From: Pseudonocardiaceae bacterium
GTDB lineage: Bacteria > Actinomycetota > Actinomycetes > Mycobacteriales > Pseudonocardiaceae
NCBI GenBank assembly: GCA_009379815.1
Contig: WHSY01000016.1
Location: 1 to 64,000, forward strand
DNA: 64,000 bases
Direction: 5' to 3'
How positions within the stretch are numbered: position 1 is the first letter of the stretch; the number at the start of each line of letters is the position of its first letter. Shown here in pieces: positions 1 through 10,600 of the stretch. The notes beneath the pieces are model-generated. The model did not search any database. It was given only the letters and a program-made list of their open reading frames with translations, and was not told where the DNA came from. A program made the position numbers and the translations under genes.

Positions 1-426
1 GAGATCCAGGCAGCGCAGCAGCGCACCGGCGACGCCGGGGCCACCTTTCGTTCCGCCCTCGCCTGTGCCCGCGAGCACGCGGATCACCATGCAGCGGCCC
101 ATGCGCACCGTGCGACCGGTGAGCTGCGCCTCGCCGAGCGGGAGCCCTCCGAGGCGGTGGCTCCACTGTGCTGCGCCCTGGCGCTGTTCAGTGAGCTGGA
201 TCTACCGCGATGGCGGAGGCGGACGCTGCAAGCCCTCGACCACGCATGGACCGGAGCGTTCGACCATCCCGCATGGGAGGAGGCGCTGTCGCTCGCGGAG
301 CAGCTCGACGAGGTCGAAGCGCGCCGCCTCGCCCGCCGGATCGCGGGCCCCGGGTCAGGACGTGGTGAGGACCACCGGGCCGTCGGGGGTGATGGCGACG
401 GTGTGCTCCCAGTGCACGGCACGTGA
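1..426 (+). CDS. C-terminal part of a TPR-like helical protein (5' end outside window)
   Basis: The frame is open from the first base of the window and ends at TGA 424-426, giving about 141 residues of a protein whose start lies upstream. The visible part is Ala/Leu/Glu-rich and reads as paired amphipathic helices, as in the TPR tails of SARP, LuxR or AfsR-type regulators; this assignment is by general pattern only. Other parts of the same stretch are open in other frames, but this frame has the helical, actinobacterial amino-acid composition. Its last 72 bases overlap the 3' end of map on the opposite strand, and its final 25 residues (Gly/Asp-rich) look unconserved, so the stop may have been extended. 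Function not determined. Confidence 0.5.
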   Translation, partial: EIQAAQQRTGDAGATFRSALACAREHADHHAAAHAHRATGELRLAEREPSEAVAPLCCALALFSELDLPRWRRRTLQALDHAWTGAFDHPAWEEALSLAEQLDEVEARRLARRIAGPGSGRGEDHRAVGGDGDGVLPVHGT

Positions 427-1170
427 GCGGTCGAGCGTCACGACCGTCCAGCCGTCGTCGAGCTCCTCGGTGAGGTGGCTGCCTGCGGTCAGCATCGGTT
501 CGATCGCCAGCGCCATGCCCGCGACGAGCCTGGGTCCGCGACCGGGCTTGCCGATGTTGGGCAGGAACGGGTCCATATGCATCGCGGTGCCGATACCGTG
601 ACCGCCGTAGTCGGCGACGATGCCGTACTCCACGCCGTCCACGGCCGCAGCGGCGAGGACCGCGCTCTCCACCGTGTGCGAGATGTCGGTGAGCCGGCCA
701 CCGGGCTGTGCGGCCTCGATCCCCGCATGCAGTGCCGACCGGCACGCCGCCGACAGCTTGCGGTCGGTCTCGCCCACCGCACCAACCTCGATCGTGACGG
801 CCGCGTCACCGTGCCAGCCGTCGAGGATCGCGCCGCAGTCGATCGAGAGCAGGTCGCCGTCGGCGAGCACCTGCTCGGGGTCGGGGATGCCATGCACGAT
901 CTGATGGTTGACCGAGGTGCAGATCGACCCGGGGAAGCCGTGGTAGCCGAGGAACGACGGGACGGCACCGGCGTCACGGATCGACTGCTCGGCCGATTCG
1001 TCGAGCTCGGCGGTGCTCACGCCCGGTCGCGCGGCGCCCTCGAGCAGCGTCAGCGTCGAAGCGACGACCGCGCCGGCGGCCCGCATCGCGTCGAGCTCGC
1101 CGTTCGACTTGATCTCGATGGTCTTGCCCCGCAGCTTGCGCACCACGGCGCGGACCCCGCCGCCGGTCAC
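355..1170 (-). CDS. map: Methionine aminopeptidase type I
   Basis: Cytosolic metalloprotease that removes the initiator methionine from nascent proteins. The 271-residue product has the pita-bread fold ligand set of the family: Asp111 (SIDCG), Asp122 (HGDAA), His191 (GGHGIG), Glu224 (AIEPM) and Glu255 (HWEHT), plus the substrate-contacting His93 (IVHG). It is the last gene of secY-adk-map: its ATG at 1170 overlaps the adk TGA in an ATGA, arguing for translational coupling. About 20 residues precede the conserved core, so a slightly later GTG start (VVRKLRG) is also possible. Confidence 0.95.
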   Translation of the reverse strand: MTGGGVRAVVRKLRGKTIEIKSNGELDAMRAAGAVVASTLTLLEGAARPGVSTAELDESAEQSIRDAGAVPSFLGYHGFPGSICTSVNHQIVHGIPDPEQVLADGDLLSIDCGAILDGWHGDAAVTIEVGAVGETDRKLSAACRSALHAGIEAAQPGGRLTDISHTVESAVLAAAAVDGVEYGIVADYGGHGIGTAMHMDPFLPNIGKPGRGPRLVAGMALAIEPMLTAGSHLTEELDDGWTVVTLDRSRAVHWEHTVAITPDGPVVLTTS

Positions 1171-1718
1171 GCCCTGGTTCGCAGCGCGTCCAGCGCCCGC
1201 GCCGTGACGTCGCCGACGGATCCGACGGCGGGAACTGTCACCAGCCGGTCCGAGTAGTACTCGAGCAGGGGTGACGTCTCATCGCGGTAGACCTGCTGAC
1301 GGTCCCGGATCACCTCGGCCGTGTCGTCGTTGCGGCCCCGGGCGAGCAACCGCGCGACGAGCTCGCCCTCGGGCACGTCGAGCTCCAGCACGGCATCGAT
1401 CTCGCAATCGCGCTCGCGCAACATCGCGGTGAGCTTGTCCGCCTGGGCCACGTTCCGCGGGAACCCGTCGAGCAGGAATCCCGCGGCACAGTCGTCCTCG
1501 GCCAATCGTTCGTACACCATCTCGTTGGTGATCTCGTCGGGCACCAGCTTGCCGGCGTCGAGGTAGCGCTTCACCTCGAGCCCGAGCGACGTCTCCTGCC
1601 CGACGTGGGACCGGAAGAGATCACCGGTAGAGATGTGCGGCACGCCGAGGCTCTCGCTCAGCACGGCGGCCTGGGTGCCCTTGCCCGCCCCCGGCGGGCC
1701 CATCATCAGGAGTCGCAC
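1167..1718 (-). CDS. adk: Adenylate kinase
   Basis: Catalyses ATP + AMP to 2 ADP. The P-loop GPPGAGKGT lies at residues 7-15, the AMP-binding motif DGFPRN is around residue 80, and the product is 183 residues, the short-lid actinobacterial length. I place the start at GTG 1718 because its G is shared with the TAG of secY and the resulting N-terminus ([10 protein letters not shown]) fits the family; a longer upstream frame is only the shadow of secY. It sits between secY and map as in most Gram-positive genomes. Confidence 0.95.
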   Translation of the reverse strand: MRLLMMGPPGAGKGTQAAVLSESLGVPHISTGDLFRSHVGQETSLGLEVKRYLDAGKLVPDEITNEMVYERLAEDDCAAGFLLDGFPRNVAQADKLTAMLRERDCEIDAVLELDVPEGELVARLLARGRNDDTAEVIRDRQQVYRDETSPLLEYYSDRLVTVPAVGSVGDVTARALDALRTRA

Positions 1719-3049
1719 TAGCGGAGGAACCCTTCGTAGTTGCGCTGCGTGAGCTGAGCCTCGATCTGCTGGACGGTGTTCAGACCGACACCCACGAGGA
1801 TCAGCACGGCGGTGCCCCCGAACGGGAAGTTCTGGGCCGCACCTCCACCACCACCACCGGTGAGGTCGAGGAACAGGTTGGGCAACACCGCGATCGTGGC
1901 CAGGTAGAGCGAGCCGGGCAGCGTGATCCGGCTGAGCACGAAGCTGAGGTACTCCGACGTCGGGCGGCCGGGCCGGATGCCCGGGATGAACCCGCCGAAC
2001 TTCTTCATCTCCTCGGCGCGATCCTCCGGGTTGAAGGTGATCGACACGTAGAAGTACGTGAAGAAGACGATCAGCAGGAAGTACAGCATGATGTGCACGA
2101 CGCTGGACGGGTCGACGAGGTAGTTGTTGATGAACCGCTGCCACCAGCTCGGGTCGGGATCGCTGCTCGCGCCGGTCAGCTGCGATAGCAGCTGCGGCAG
2201 GTACAGCAGCGACGAACCGAAGATGACCGGGATGACGCCGGCCTGGTTGACCTTCAGCGGCAGGTAGGTCGACGTCCCGCCGTACATCCGGCGGCCGACC
2301 ATGCGCTTGGCGTACTGCACGGGGATCCGGCGCTGACCCAGCTCGACGAACACCACACTGGCCACGATCGCCAGGCCGAACACGCACACCACCGCGAACA
2401 CCAGCGGCCCACTCTGGTCCAGGATGTTCTTGCCCTCGGCCGGGATCCTGGCCGCGATCGAGGTGAAGATCAGCAGCGACATGCCGTTGCCGATCCCGCG
2501 CTCGGTGATCAGCTCACCCAGCCACATGATGACCGCGGTGCCCGCCGTCATCGTGACGACGATGACGACCAGGTTGAACACCGAGCCGTCGGGGATCGGC
2601 GGGATCTGGCACTCAGGGAAGAGCTGGCCGCGGACGGCCAGCGCCACGATCCCGGTCGCCTGGAGTACCGCCAGCGCGATCGTCAGGTAGCGGGTGTACT
2701 GGGTCAGCGTGGCCTGGCCGGACTGGCCTTCCTTCTTGAGCTGCTCGAAGCGCGGGATGACCACGGTGAGCAGCTGGGTGATGATGCTCGCCGTGATGTA
2801 GGGCATGATCCCCAGCGCGAACACCGCGATCTGCAGCAGCGCACCCCCGCTGAACAGGTTGATCAGCGAGTAGATGTTCTGGTTGTCGCCGCCCTGGGCC
2901 TGCTCCAGGCACTGCTGGATGTTCTTGTAGGAGACCCCCGGCGCGGGAGTGTTGGCACCCAGCCGGTAGACCGCCAGGACCCCGAGCGTGAACAGGATCT
3001 TGCGGCGCAGGTCCGGCGTGGCCAGAGCCGAGCGGAAGGCGCCGAGCAC
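1718..3049 (-). CDS. secY: Protein translocase channel subunit SecY
   Basis: Central pore of the Sec translocon in the cytoplasmic membrane. The 443 residues contain about ten hydrophobic segments, starting with TLGVLAVYRLG near residue 20, and include the conserved GIGNG loop (ITERGIGNGMSLLIF) and the cytoplasmic GIRPG segment (FIPGIRPGRPT) that contacts SecA or the ribosome. An Asn/Gly-rich stretch (GGGGGGAAQ) lies near the C-terminus. It starts a secY-adk-map unit separated from rplO by 242 bases that hold a possible promoter. Confidence 0.97.
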   Translation of the reverse strand: MLGAFRSALATPDLRRKILFTLGVLAVYRLGANTPAPGVSYKNIQQCLEQAQGGDNQNIYSLINLFSGGALLQIAVFALGIMPYITASIITQLLTVVIPRFEQLKKEGQSGQATLTQYTRYLTIALAVLQATGIVALAVRGQLFPECQIPPIPDGSVFNLVVIVVTMTAGTAVIMWLGELITERGIGNGMSLLIFTSIAARIPAEGKNILDQSGPLVFAVVCVFGLAIVASVVFVELGQRRIPVQYAKRMVGRRMYGGTSTYLPLKVNQAGVIPVIFGSSLLYLPQLLSQLTGASSDPDPSWWQRFINNYLVDPSSVVHIMLYFLLIVFFTYFYVSITFNPEDRAEEMKKFGGFIPGIRPGRPTSEYLSFVLSRITLPGSLYLATIAVLPNLFLDLTGGGGGGAAQNFPFGGTAVLILVGVGLNTVQQIEAQLTQRNYEGFLR

Positions 3050-3164
3050 TCAAGACCTCCTGGCGTGGCCGGCGGATCGGCCGCCGACAGGTTGGTGACG
3101 GGCAGTGCCTTGGGCACATCGGCGTTGCGCACACCGGCGTTCGACACACCGCGCTGCGCGGCTG

Positions 3165-3170
3165 ACTCTA
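3165..3170 (-). promoter_or_regulatory. Possible extended -10 promoter for secY-adk-map
   Basis: Read on the minus strand, TGTTAGAGT contains TAGAGT preceded by TGN. No good -35 is visible. Transcription would start near 3158, about 110 bases upstream of the secY ATG. It lies in the only sizeable gap between rplO and secY (3050-3291), which otherwise holds no gene that I can see. Confidence 0.35.
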
Positions 3171-3291
3171 ACAGCCGCCCTGCGGCGCACCTGGTGGTGC
3201 GTCGTCCTGCGGCCTTCCCCGGCGACGACCTCGACGGTGCGGTCCGGTCCAGCCGGCACGCACCGTCGAGATCGTCGCATCGGGTGGTAGC

Positions 3292-3735
3292 TCAGACCGG
3301 CGTGACGCTTCCGCCGGCGCCGGTGATCTTCTCGCGGGCCGAGCCGGAGAACGCCTGCGCCGAGACCTGCAGGCCGATCCCGTCCAGGTCGCCGTCGCCG
3401 AGCACCTTGACCGGAGCGCCCTTGCGCACCGCCCCTGCCGCGACCAGCTCCGCCGGACCGACGGTGCCGCCCCCGGGGAACAGCCGGGCCAGGTCGCCGA
3501 CGTTGACCACCTGGTACTCGGTGCGGAAGCGGTTGCGGAACCCCTTGAGCTTGGGCACCCGCATGTGTAGCGGCATCTGACCGCCCTCGAACGTGGCGGG
3601 CACGTTCTTGCGGGCGTTGGTGCCCTTGGTACCCCGACCCGCCGTCTTACCCTTCGAGCCCTCGCCGCGACCCACCCGTTGCTTGGCGGTCTTGGCGCCC
3701 GGCGCCGGGCGAAGGTGGTGAACCTTGATCGTCAT
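3292..3735 (-). CDS. rplO: Ribosomal protein L15 (uL15)
   Basis: Large-subunit protein bound to 23S rRNA. The 147-residue product starts [15 protein letters not shown] and carries the basic, glycine-rich N-terminal arm ([19 protein letters not shown]) followed by the [16 protein letters not shown] segment that defines the family. Its ATG at 3735 overlaps the TGA of rpmD, continuing the spc-type gene order, and it is the last ribosomal gene before secY. Confidence 0.96.
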   Translation of the reverse strand: MTIKVHHLRPAPGAKTAKQRVGRGEGSKGKTAGRGTKGTNARKNVPATFEGGQMPLHMRVPKLKGFRNRFRTEYQVVNVGDLARLFPGGGTVGPAELVAAGAVRKGAPVKVLGDGDLDGIGLQVSAQAFSGSAREKITGAGGSVTPV

Positions 3736-3941
3736 CGAGCAGTCACCTCATCAGAGACCTTCTCGACCGCCACGAGGTGCCGCACCGTGGCGATCATCCC
3801 GCGGAGCTGCGGGTCGTCCTCACGCACCACCGACTGGCGGATCCGCCGGAGTCCGAGGGTGCGCAACGTCTCACGCTGGTTGCGCTTCCTGCCGATGGCA
3901 CTGCGCACCTGTGTCACCTTGAGCTGGCCCATCACGCTCAC
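3732..3941 (-). CDS. rpmD: Ribosomal protein L30 (uL30)
   Basis: Small 69-residue large-subunit protein. [14 protein letters not shown] and the [10 protein letters not shown] segment are characteristic. The C-terminus ([12 protein letters not shown]) is a few residues longer than in E. coli, as is usual in actinobacteria. The start overlaps the end of rpsE (3938) by four bases; initiation at the second methionine of MSVMGQ is possible. Confidence 0.93.
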   Translation of the reverse strand: MSVMGQLKVTQVRSAIGRKRNQRETLRTLGLRRIRQSVVREDDPQLRGMIATVRHLVAVEKVSDEVTAR

Positions 3942-4552
3942 GCCCCCTGCCCGGCGCGCGCCCGGAGCATCCCGGCCGGAGCGACGTCCTCGATCGGCAG
4001 CCCCCGCCGGGCGGCAACCTCCTCGGGCCGCTGGAGCCCCCGGAGTGCCGCCACCGTGGCATGCACGACATTGATCGCGTTGTCACTGCCCAACGACTTG
4101 GACAGCACGTCGTGCACGCCGGCGCACTCGAGCACCGCCCGCACCGGGCCGCCCGCGATGACCCCGGTACCGGGGCTGGCGGGCCGGAGCAGGACGACAC
4201 CGGCGGCGGCCTCACCCGTGATCGGGTGCGGGATCGTGCCGGCGATCCGGGGGACACGGAAGAAGTTCTTCTTGCCCTCCTCCACGCCCTTCTGGATCGC
4301 TGCCGGCACCTCCTTGGCTTTGCCGTAACCGACGCCGACCATGCCGTCGGCGTCGCCTACCACGACCAGCGCCGTGAAGCTGAAGCGACGACCGCCCTTG
4401 ACGACCTTGGCCACCCGGTTGATCGCGACCACGCGCTCCAGATGCGGGCTCTTCTCCTGCTGGACCGCCGCGCCGCGGCCGCCGTCGCGACGGTCGCGAC
4501 GGTCGCTGCGCTCGCCACTGGTGCCGCCCTCACGCCGTGTGCGTCCAGGCAT
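3938..4552 (-). CDS. rpsE: Ribosomal protein S5 (uS5)
   Basis: Small-subunit protein involved in decoding accuracy. The 204-residue product has an Arg/Gly/Asp-rich unconserved N-terminal arm of about 30 residues, then the double-stranded-RNA-binding-like domain ([19 protein letters not shown]) and the C-terminal domain with [15 protein letters not shown] and [11 protein letters not shown]. The long charged arm is usual for actinobacterial S5. It overlaps rpmD by ATGA; 46 bases separate it from rplR. Confidence 0.95.
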   Translation of the reverse strand: MPGRTRREGGTSGERSDRRDRRDGGRGAAVQQEKSPHLERVVAINRVAKVVKGGRRFSFTALVVVGDADGMVGVGYGKAKEVPAAIQKGVEEGKKNFFRVPRIAGTIPHPITGEAAAGVVLLRPASPGTGVIAGGPVRAVLECAGVHDVLSKSLGSDNAINVVHATVAALRGLQRPEEVAARRGLPIEDVAPAGMLRARAGQGA

Positions 4553-4598
4553 CAGGCGTCCCTTCCGTTACTCGCGTACTGCTGCTGTCCGTTGCTCA

Positions 4599-5009
4599 TC
4601 AGAACTCCAAGCCTGCCTCGCGGGCCGCGTCGGCAAGCGCCGCGATCCGCCCATGGTAGGCGTGGCCGCCGCGGTCGAAGACCACTGTGGTCACCCCGAC
4701 ATCCCGGGCACGTGCCGCCACCAGCTGGCCGACCCTGGTGGCCTTCGCCTTCTTGTCCCCATCCATCGACCGGAGGTCCGCCTCCAGCGTCGACGCCGCG
4801 GCCAGGGTGTGGCCCGCCAGGTCGTCGACGAGCTGCACCCCGATGTGCCGGGACGAGCGGTTGACCACCAGGCGCGGGCGCGCCGGGGTTCCGCTGATCC
4901 TCTTGCGGAGCCGGAAGTGCCGCCGGGAGCGGGACAGCCGCCGACGGGTCGAGGCGTCCTTACCCATGCGGGCGCGCTTCGCCGTCACAGTCGCTTCAGC
5001 CATGATCAT
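4599..5009 (-). CDS. rplR: Ribosomal protein L18 (uL18)
   Basis: 5S rRNA-binding protein of the central protuberance. The 136 residues include [20 protein letters not shown] and the C-terminal [28 protein letters not shown] pattern (shown here in full only as a landmark in parts: [19 protein letters not shown]). The start overlaps the rplF stop in an ATGA at 5006-5009; an alternative ATG two codons later gives MAEATV. Confidence 0.94.
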   Translation of the reverse strand: MIMAEATVTAKRARMGKDASTRRRLSRSRRHFRLRKRISGTPARPRLVVNRSSRHIGVQLVDDLAGHTLAAASTLEADLRSMDGDKKAKATRVGQLVAARARDVGVTTVVFDRGGHAYHGRIAALADAAREAGLEF

Positions 5010-5545
5010 TTACCTGTCTTCCCGACCTTGCGGCGGACCCGCTCACCGGCGTACCGCACGCCCTTGCCCTTGTAGGGGTCGGGCCGGCGCAGCTTGCGGA
5101 TGTTGGCGGCGACCTCGCCCACCTGCTCCTTGTCGATACCCGCGACGGAGAACCGGGTCGGGCTCTCCACCGCGAAGGTGATGCCTTCCGGTGCCGGTAC
5201 CGGCACCGGGTGGCTGTAGCCGAGCGCGAACTCCAGGTCCGAGCCCTTCAGCAGGACGCGGTAGCCCACGCCATGGATCTCGAGCCGCTTCTCGTACCCC
5301 TGGGTCACACCCACGACCATGTTGTTGACCAGGGTGCGGGACAGCCCGTGCATCGACCTGCTGTACCGCTCGTCGTCGGGGCGCTTCACCAGCAGGGCAC
5401 CGTCGTCATCCCGCTCGACGGTGATCGGCTCGTCGACGGTGTGCCAGAGGGTGCCCTTCGGGCCCGTCACGGTCACGGTGCGCCCGTCGATGGTCACCTC
5501 GACGCCGGCAGGAATGGTGATCGGCTGCTTTCCGATGCGCGACAT
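5006..5545 (-). CDS. rplF: Ribosomal protein L6 (uL6)
   Basis: Large-subunit protein near the factor-binding site. The 179-residue product begins [17 protein letters not shown] and has the two repeated alpha/beta domains of the family; the C-terminal signature [16 protein letters not shown] is complete. It lies 16 bases downstream of rpsH and overlaps rplR. Confidence 0.96.
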   Translation of the reverse strand: MSRIGKQPITIPAGVEVTIDGRTVTVTGPKGTLWHTVDEPITVERDDDGALLVKRPDDERYSRSMHGLSRTLVNNMVVGVTQGYEKRLEIHGVGYRVLLKGSDLEFALGYSHPVPVPAPEGITFAVESPTRFSVAGIDKEQVGEVAANIRKLRRPDPYKGKGVRYAGERVRRKVGKTGK

Positions 5546-5561
5546 GTCGTCTCCTCCCCTC

Positions 5562-5960
5562 TCACCAGACGTAGGCGAGGACTTCCCCGCCTACCCGCTG
5601 CTTGGCGGCCTGCCGGTCGGTCAGCAACCCGGTGGAGGTCGAGATGATCGCGACGCCCAGGCCGCCGAGCACCTTGGGCAGCGACGTGGACTTCGCGTAC
5701 ACCCGCAGGCCGGGCTTGGAGACCCGCCGCAGGCCGGCGATGCTGCGCTCCCGGTTCGGGCCGTACTTCAGCTCGACCACCAGCGAGCTGCCCACCGTGG
5801 CGGCCTCGGTGCGGAAGCCGGTGATGTAGCCCTCCCGCTGCAGGATCTCCGCGATGTGCGTCTTCAGCTTGGAATGCGGCATCACGACCTGGTCGTGGTA
5901 GGCCGAGTTCGCGTTGCGCAGACGGGTCAGCATGTCTGCGATCGGGTCGGTCATCGTCAT
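5562..5960 (-). CDS. rpsH: Ribosomal protein S8 (uS8)
   Basis: 16S rRNA-binding primary assembly protein, in other bacteria the translational repressor of the spc operon. I chose ATG 5960 ([18 protein letters not shown]), which gives the standard 132 residues and is preceded by GAGGTCACC; the frame remains open further upstream to 6143 but that extension is Arg/Ser-rich and matches no S8. The C-terminus (GGEVLAYVW) carries the usual ending. The 209 bases between it and rpsN are filled with inverted repeats. Confidence 0.95.
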   Translation of the reverse strand: MTMTDPIADMLTRLRNANSAYHDQVVMPHSKLKTHIAEILQREGYITGFRTEAATVGSSLVVELKYGPNRERSIAGLRRVSKPGLRVYAKSTSLPKVLGGLGVAIISTSTGLLTDRQAAKQRVGGEVLAYVW

Positions 5961-6029
5961 GGTGACCTCATGGGTCCTCTCCCGCCGTGGTCCCCGTCCC
6001 CGGGCCTGCGGCGAAGTTCTTGCCTTCGG

Positions 6030-6150
6030 CCTGTGAGTGGCGACACGACCTACGCTTCGCGCCGCGGAGCGGTGGCTCGTCTCCTCACTCACAGAAGATC
6101 TTTTGTGGTGAGTGAGGAGACGAGCCATAGGTCGTCTCGCCACTCACAGG
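6030..6150. repeat. Nested inverted repeat between rpsN and rpsH
   Basis: Two inverted repeats are nested. The outer arms, 6030-6052 and 6128-6150, match at 22 of 23 positions. The inner arms, 6074-6092 and 6108-6126, match over 19 of 19, with loop 6093-6107. The whole could fold as one long hairpin or cruciform, either in DNA or in the rpsN-rpsH transcript. It looks like a short palindromic repeat element rather than a simple terminator, since rpsH continues the same operon. Confidence 0.75.
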
Positions 6151-6180
6151 CAGCTGGTAGGCGGCTTTCCTACCAGCTGC
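6150..6180 (-). terminator. Hairpin overlapping the rpsN stop codon
   Basis: Perfect 12-base arms 6150-6161 and 6169-6180 enclose a 7-base loop. The arm 6169-6180 contains the last codons and stop of rpsN. There is no U-run after it, so it may be a processing site or partial terminator rather than a true end of transcription. Confidence 0.55.
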
Positions 6181-6355
6181 TCTTATGAACGCCTGGCAGC
6201 TCGCCGCGGTGGGCCATACCCCGCAGGCATACGCGACACAGCCCGAACTTGCGGTACACCGCGCGTGGCCGCCCGCACCGCTGGCAGCGGGTGTAGGCGC
6301 GCACGGCGAACTTCGGCTTGCGCGCCGCCCTGATCACCTGCGACTTCTTCGCCAT
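6170..6355 (-). CDS. rpsZ: Ribosomal protein S14 type Z (uS14, zinc form)
   Basis: Small-subunit head protein, 61 residues starting [20 protein letters not shown]. Four cysteines in two CxxC pairs (TRCQRCG and GLCRVCL) form the zinc ribbon, so this is the zinc-dependent (C+) form; a zinc-free rpsN paralogue may exist elsewhere. The ATG at 6355 shares its A with the TGA of rplE (TGATG); an in-frame TTG one codon upstream is less likely. The gene is often named rpsN as well. Confidence 0.95.
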   Translation of the reverse strand: MAKKSQVIRAARKPKFAVRAYTRCQRCGRPRAVYRKFGLCRVCLRGMAHRGELPGVHKSSW

Positions 6356-6927
6356 CAACTCTCCTTGAAGGGGAAGCCCAGGCGCCGCAGCAGCGCCCGA
6401 CCCTCCTCGTCGGTGGTCGCCGACGTCACGACCGTGATGTCCATGCCCCGTGCCCGGTCGATCGAGTCGGGATTGATCTCGTGGAACATCGACTGCTCAT
6501 TGAGGCCGAACGTGTAGTTGCCGTGACCGTCGAACTGCGTCGGCGACAGGCCCCGGAAGTCGCGGATCCGCGGCAGCGCGATCGTGAGCAGCCGGTCGAG
6601 GAACTCCCACATCCTGGCGCCGCGCAACGTCGCGCGGGCGCCGATGGCCATCCCCTCGCGCAGCTTGAACTGCGCGACGGACTTGCGGGCACGCCGCACC
6701 TCGGGACGCTGACCCGTGATCGAGGAGAGGTCGCGCACGGCGCCCTCCATCAGCTTGGCGTCCCGGGCGGCATCGCCGACACCCATGTTCACCACGACCT
6801 TCACCATGCGGGGGACCCGCATGGCGTTGTCGTAGCCGAACTGCTCCCACAGCGCAGCGGCGATCTCGTCGCGGTACCGGGCCTTGAGCCTCGGGACCTG
6901 CACTGCATCCTGCGTAGCGGTCGTCAT
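6355..6927 (-). CDS. rplE: Ribosomal protein L5 (uL5)
   Basis: 5S rRNA-binding protein. The 190-residue product contains [30 protein letters not shown] and [14 protein letters not shown], all typical of L5. The N-terminal ten residues ([10 protein letters not shown]) are unconserved. It is one base away from the stop of rplX and overlaps rpsZ. Confidence 0.96.
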   Translation of the reverse strand: MTTATQDAVQVPRLKARYRDEIAAALWEQFGYDNAMRVPRMVKVVVNMGVGDAARDAKLMEGAVRDLSSITGQRPEVRRARKSVAQFKLREGMAIGARATLRGARMWEFLDRLLTIALPRIRDFRGLSPTQFDGHGNYTFGLNEQSMFHEINPDSIDRARGMDITVVTSATTDEEGRALLRRLGFPFKES

Positions 6928-6928
6928 C

Positions 6929-7243
6929 TCAGATGTCCTTGCCGTTGCGCCGCGAGATACGGACGCGCCTACCGTCGTCGTCGGTGCGGGTGCCCACCCG
7001 GGTGGGTTTGCCGTCTGAGTTGGTGACCATCACGTTCGAGACGTGCACCGAGGCCTCCTGGGTCACGATCCCGCCGGACTGGGCGCCGCGCTGGTTGCGG
7101 GAGATCCTGGTGTGCTTCTTGATCCGGTTCACACCCTCGACCAGCACCCGGCCACTGTCCGGGTATGCCTGGATGACACGGCCCTTGGCGCCCTTGTCCT
7201 TGCCCGCGATGACCACGACCGTGTCGCCCTTGCGTACTCTCAT
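6929..7243 (-). CDS. rplX: Ribosomal protein L24 (uL24)
   Basis: Assembly-initiating large-subunit protein. 104 residues; the KOW motif is seen in [20 protein letters not shown], followed by [14 protein letters not shown]. It follows rplN after an 82-base gap that contains an imperfect inverted repeat and an open frame [10 protein letters not shown], a sequence common between actinobacterial genes and not taken as a gene. Confidence 0.95.
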   Translation of the reverse strand: MRVRKGDTVVVIAGKDKGAKGRVIQAYPDSGRVLVEGVNRIKKHTRISRNQRGAQSGGIVTQEASVHVSNVMVTNSDGKPTRVGTRTDDDGRRVRISRRNGKDI

Positions 7244-7325
7244 GCCCCCGACTCCCTTCGGTCGTCGGACGCATGAGGCACGAGCTCGCTGCGTCCGATG
7301 ATTCGCTCGCTACGCTCGCTCATCG

Positions 7326-7694
7326 TCACAGCACCTCCGGGGCCAGCGAGATGATCCTCATGAACCGCTTGTCCCGCAGCTCCCGGCCGACCGGCCCGAA
7401 GATGCGGGTGCCACGCGGCTCGCGATCCGGGCGGATCAGCACCGCCGCGTTCTCGTCGAACCGGATGTAGGAGCCGTCCGGGCGGCGCTTCTCCTTGGCG
7501 GTGCGCACGATGACCGCCTTCACCACATCGCCGCGCTTGATCGTCGAACCGGGGATGGCGTCCTTGACGGTGGCCACGATGATGTCCCCGATGCTCGCGT
7601 ACCGGCGCGACGAGCCGCCGAGAACGCGGATGCACAGGATCTCCTTGGCACCCGTGTTGTCGGCGACGCGCAGTCGCGACTCTTGCTGAATCAC
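7326..7694 (-). CDS. rplN: Ribosomal protein L14 (uL14)
   Basis: Large-subunit interface protein. The product is exactly 122 residues and begins [19 protein letters not shown], with the conserved [11 protein letters not shown] and [10 protein letters not shown] ending. The 112 bases upstream separate it from rpsQ and hold short repeats. Confidence 0.97.
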   Translation of the reverse strand: MIQQESRLRVADNTGAKEILCIRVLGGSSRRYASIGDIIVATVKDAIPGSTIKRGDVVKAVIVRTAKEKRRPDGSYIRFDENAAVLIRPDREPRGTRIFGPVGRELRDKRFMRIISLAPEVL

Positions 7695-7704
7695 TGCTCT
7701 CTCC

Positions 7705-7801
7705 TCCCGAGGGCGGAGCCCGAGGGTGGTCTTGTCCCGAGGGCGGAGCCCGAGGGAAGTTCTTGCTCTTGAGTTGGGGTTCCCGGGGGGCGAAGCCCCG
7801 G
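7705..7801. repeat. Direct repeat and hairpins between rpsQ and rplN
   Basis: A 22-base sequence is present twice, at 7705-7726 and 7735-7756, each copy containing the small palindrome GGGCGGAGCCC. A third palindrome, GGGGCGAAGCCCC, follows at about 7787-7799. These lie inside an operon, so they are more likely RNA processing or repeat structures than terminators. Confidence 0.7.
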
Positions 7802-7806
7802 AGGGA

Positions 7807-8127
7807 CTACTTGGCCTTCTCGAGCACCTCGACGATCCGCCAGCGCTTGGTCGCTGCCAGCGGCCGGGTCTCCATCAGTTGCACGAGGTCACCGACACCC
7901 GCGGTGTTGGCCTCGTCGTGCGCCTTCACCCTCGTCGTGGAGCGCATGATCTTCCCGTAGAGCGGGTGCTTCTTGCGGTCCTCCAGCGCCACCACGACCG
8001 TCTTGTCCATCTTGTCGGACACCACATAGCCCTGTCGGACCTTGCGGGGGTTGCGGGTGCGCTCGTTGGCCTTACTGGGACCGGGCCCGGTCTTCCCGCT
8101 CGTGCCTGCCGTGTTCGTCGTACTCAT
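7807..8127 (-). CDS. rpsQ: Ribosomal protein S17 (uS17)
   Basis: 16S rRNA-binding protein with an OB fold. The core starts at [22 protein letters not shown] and continues through [14 protein letters not shown]; a Ser/Thr/Gly-rich arm of about 25 residues precedes it, giving 106 residues against about 84 in E. coli. The start overlaps rpmC by four bases. Confidence 0.94.
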   Translation of the reverse strand: MSTTNTAGTSGKTGPGPSKANERTRNPRKVRQGYVVSDKMDKTVVVALEDRKKHPLYGKIMRSTTRVKAHDEANTAGVGDLVQLMETRPLAATKRWRIVEVLEKAK

Positions 8128-8384
8128 GCCGCACCCTCACTCTGCGTCGACTCGGCGGCGTCCGGCGACACCGACAACCCCAGCTCCCGCTCCCGCATGA
8201 CCGTGTAGATCCGGGCGATGCCGTGCCGCACGGTGCGGAGCCTGCGGTTGTTGTCCATCTGCCCGGTGGCCATCTGGAAGCGCAGGTTGAACAGCTCCTC
8301 CTTGGCCTCGCGCAGCCGCATCACCAGCTCCTCGTCGGTGAGCTCACGGAGCTCGGCCGCCGCTGTGGTGGTGGTCGTCGCCAT
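8124..8384 (-). CDS. rpmC: Ribosomal protein L29 (uL29)
   Basis: Protein at the peptide exit tunnel, where SRP and trigger factor dock. The helical core [20 protein letters not shown] and [12 protein letters not shown] is clear; the 86 residues include an acidic Ser/Glu-rich C-terminal tail. The ATG shares a base with the stop of rplP. Confidence 0.93.
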   Translation of the reverse strand: MATTTTTAAAELRELTDEELVMRLREAKEELFNLRFQMATGQMDNNRRLRTVRHGIARIYTVMRERELGLSVSPDAAESTQSEGAA

Positions 8385-8803
8385 CAGAAGTCACCACCTT
8401 CACGGGTCACGATGCGACACTTCATCGGCAGCTTGTGGATCGCGCGGCGCAGCGCCTCGAAGGCCACCGGCTGATTCGGGTAGCTCATCTCGAACATCAC
8501 CCGGCCCGGCTTGACGTTGGCGATCCAGTGCTCGGGCGAGCCCTTGCCGGATCCCATCCGGGTCTCCGCCGGCTTCTTCGTCAGCGGCCGGTCGGGGAAG
8601 ATGTTGATCCAGACCTTCGCGCCACGACGGACGTGCCGGTTGATCGCGATACGGGCGGACTCGATCTGCCGGTTGGTCACGTACGCCGGCTCGAGGGCCT
8701 GGATCCCGTAGTCACCGAAGGTGACGTGGGTACCGCCCTTCGACGCGCCGGCTCGCTTCGGCGCGTGCTGCTTGCGGTGCTTGACCTTGCGTGGGACGAG
8801 CAC
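8384..8803 (-). CDS. rplP: Ribosomal protein L16 (uL16)
   Basis: Protein near the A-site finger and tRNA elbow. 139 residues beginning [17 protein letters not shown], with [19 protein letters not shown] and [15 protein letters not shown], which are diagnostic. It follows rpsC after three bases. Confidence 0.97.
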   Translation of the reverse strand: MLVPRKVKHRKQHAPKRAGASKGGTHVTFGDYGIQALEPAYVTNRQIESARIAINRHVRRGAKVWINIFPDRPLTKKPAETRMGSGKGSPEHWIANVKPGRVMFEMSYPNQPVAFEALRRAIHKLPMKCRIVTREGGDF

Positions 8804-8806
8804 GTC

Positions 8807-10236
<1,430 letters not shown>

Positions 10237-10299
10237 GCGCTAGCTACCTCTTCGTCTCTGATGGCTGTGTTCTCGCCGATCGGACCGTGCTCGGCCGCG

Positions 10300-10581
10300 T
10301 CAGCGGCGGCGCGACCGCCGGTCGTCCTTGACATGGCCCTTGAACGTGCGGGTCGGGGCGAACTCGCCCAGCTTGTGTCCGACCATGGCCTCGCTCACGA
10401 AAACCGGCACGTGCTTGCGGCCGTCGTGCACCGCGACGGTGTGCCCGATCATGTCCGGGATGATCGTGGAACGGCGCGACCAGGTCCTGATGACCTGCTT
10501 GCTGCCCTTGTCGTTCTGGTCGTCCACCTTCTTGAGCAGGTGGTCGTCGATGAACGGGCCCTTCTTCAGGCTGCGCGGCAT
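10300..10581 (-). CDS. rpsS: Ribosomal protein S19 (uS19)
   Basis: Small-subunit head protein. 93 residues starting [19 protein letters not shown] and including [19 protein letters not shown] and [14 protein letters not shown], all standard. It follows rplB after 19 bases. Confidence 0.97.
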   Translation of the reverse strand: MPRSLKKGPFIDDHLLKKVDDQNDKGSKQVIRTWSRRSTIIPDMIGHTVAVHDGRKHVPVFVSEAMVGHKLGEFAPTRTFKGHVKDDRRSRRR

Positions 10582-10600
10582 CGCTGTCTCTCCTCGGCCC

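Noticed and set aside
5961-6143. N-terminal extension of rpsH
   Set aside because: S8 starts at MTDPIADML; the extension is Arg/Ser-rich and is made of the inverted repeats.
7240-7325. Small open frame [10 protein letters not shown] between rplX and rplN
   Set aside because: This is a common actinobacterial intergenic sequence and imperfect hairpin, not a recognisable protein.
7705-7756. Repeats considered as a CRISPR-like array
   Set aside because: Only two copies with an 8-base spacer and internal palindromes; no cas genes in the window.
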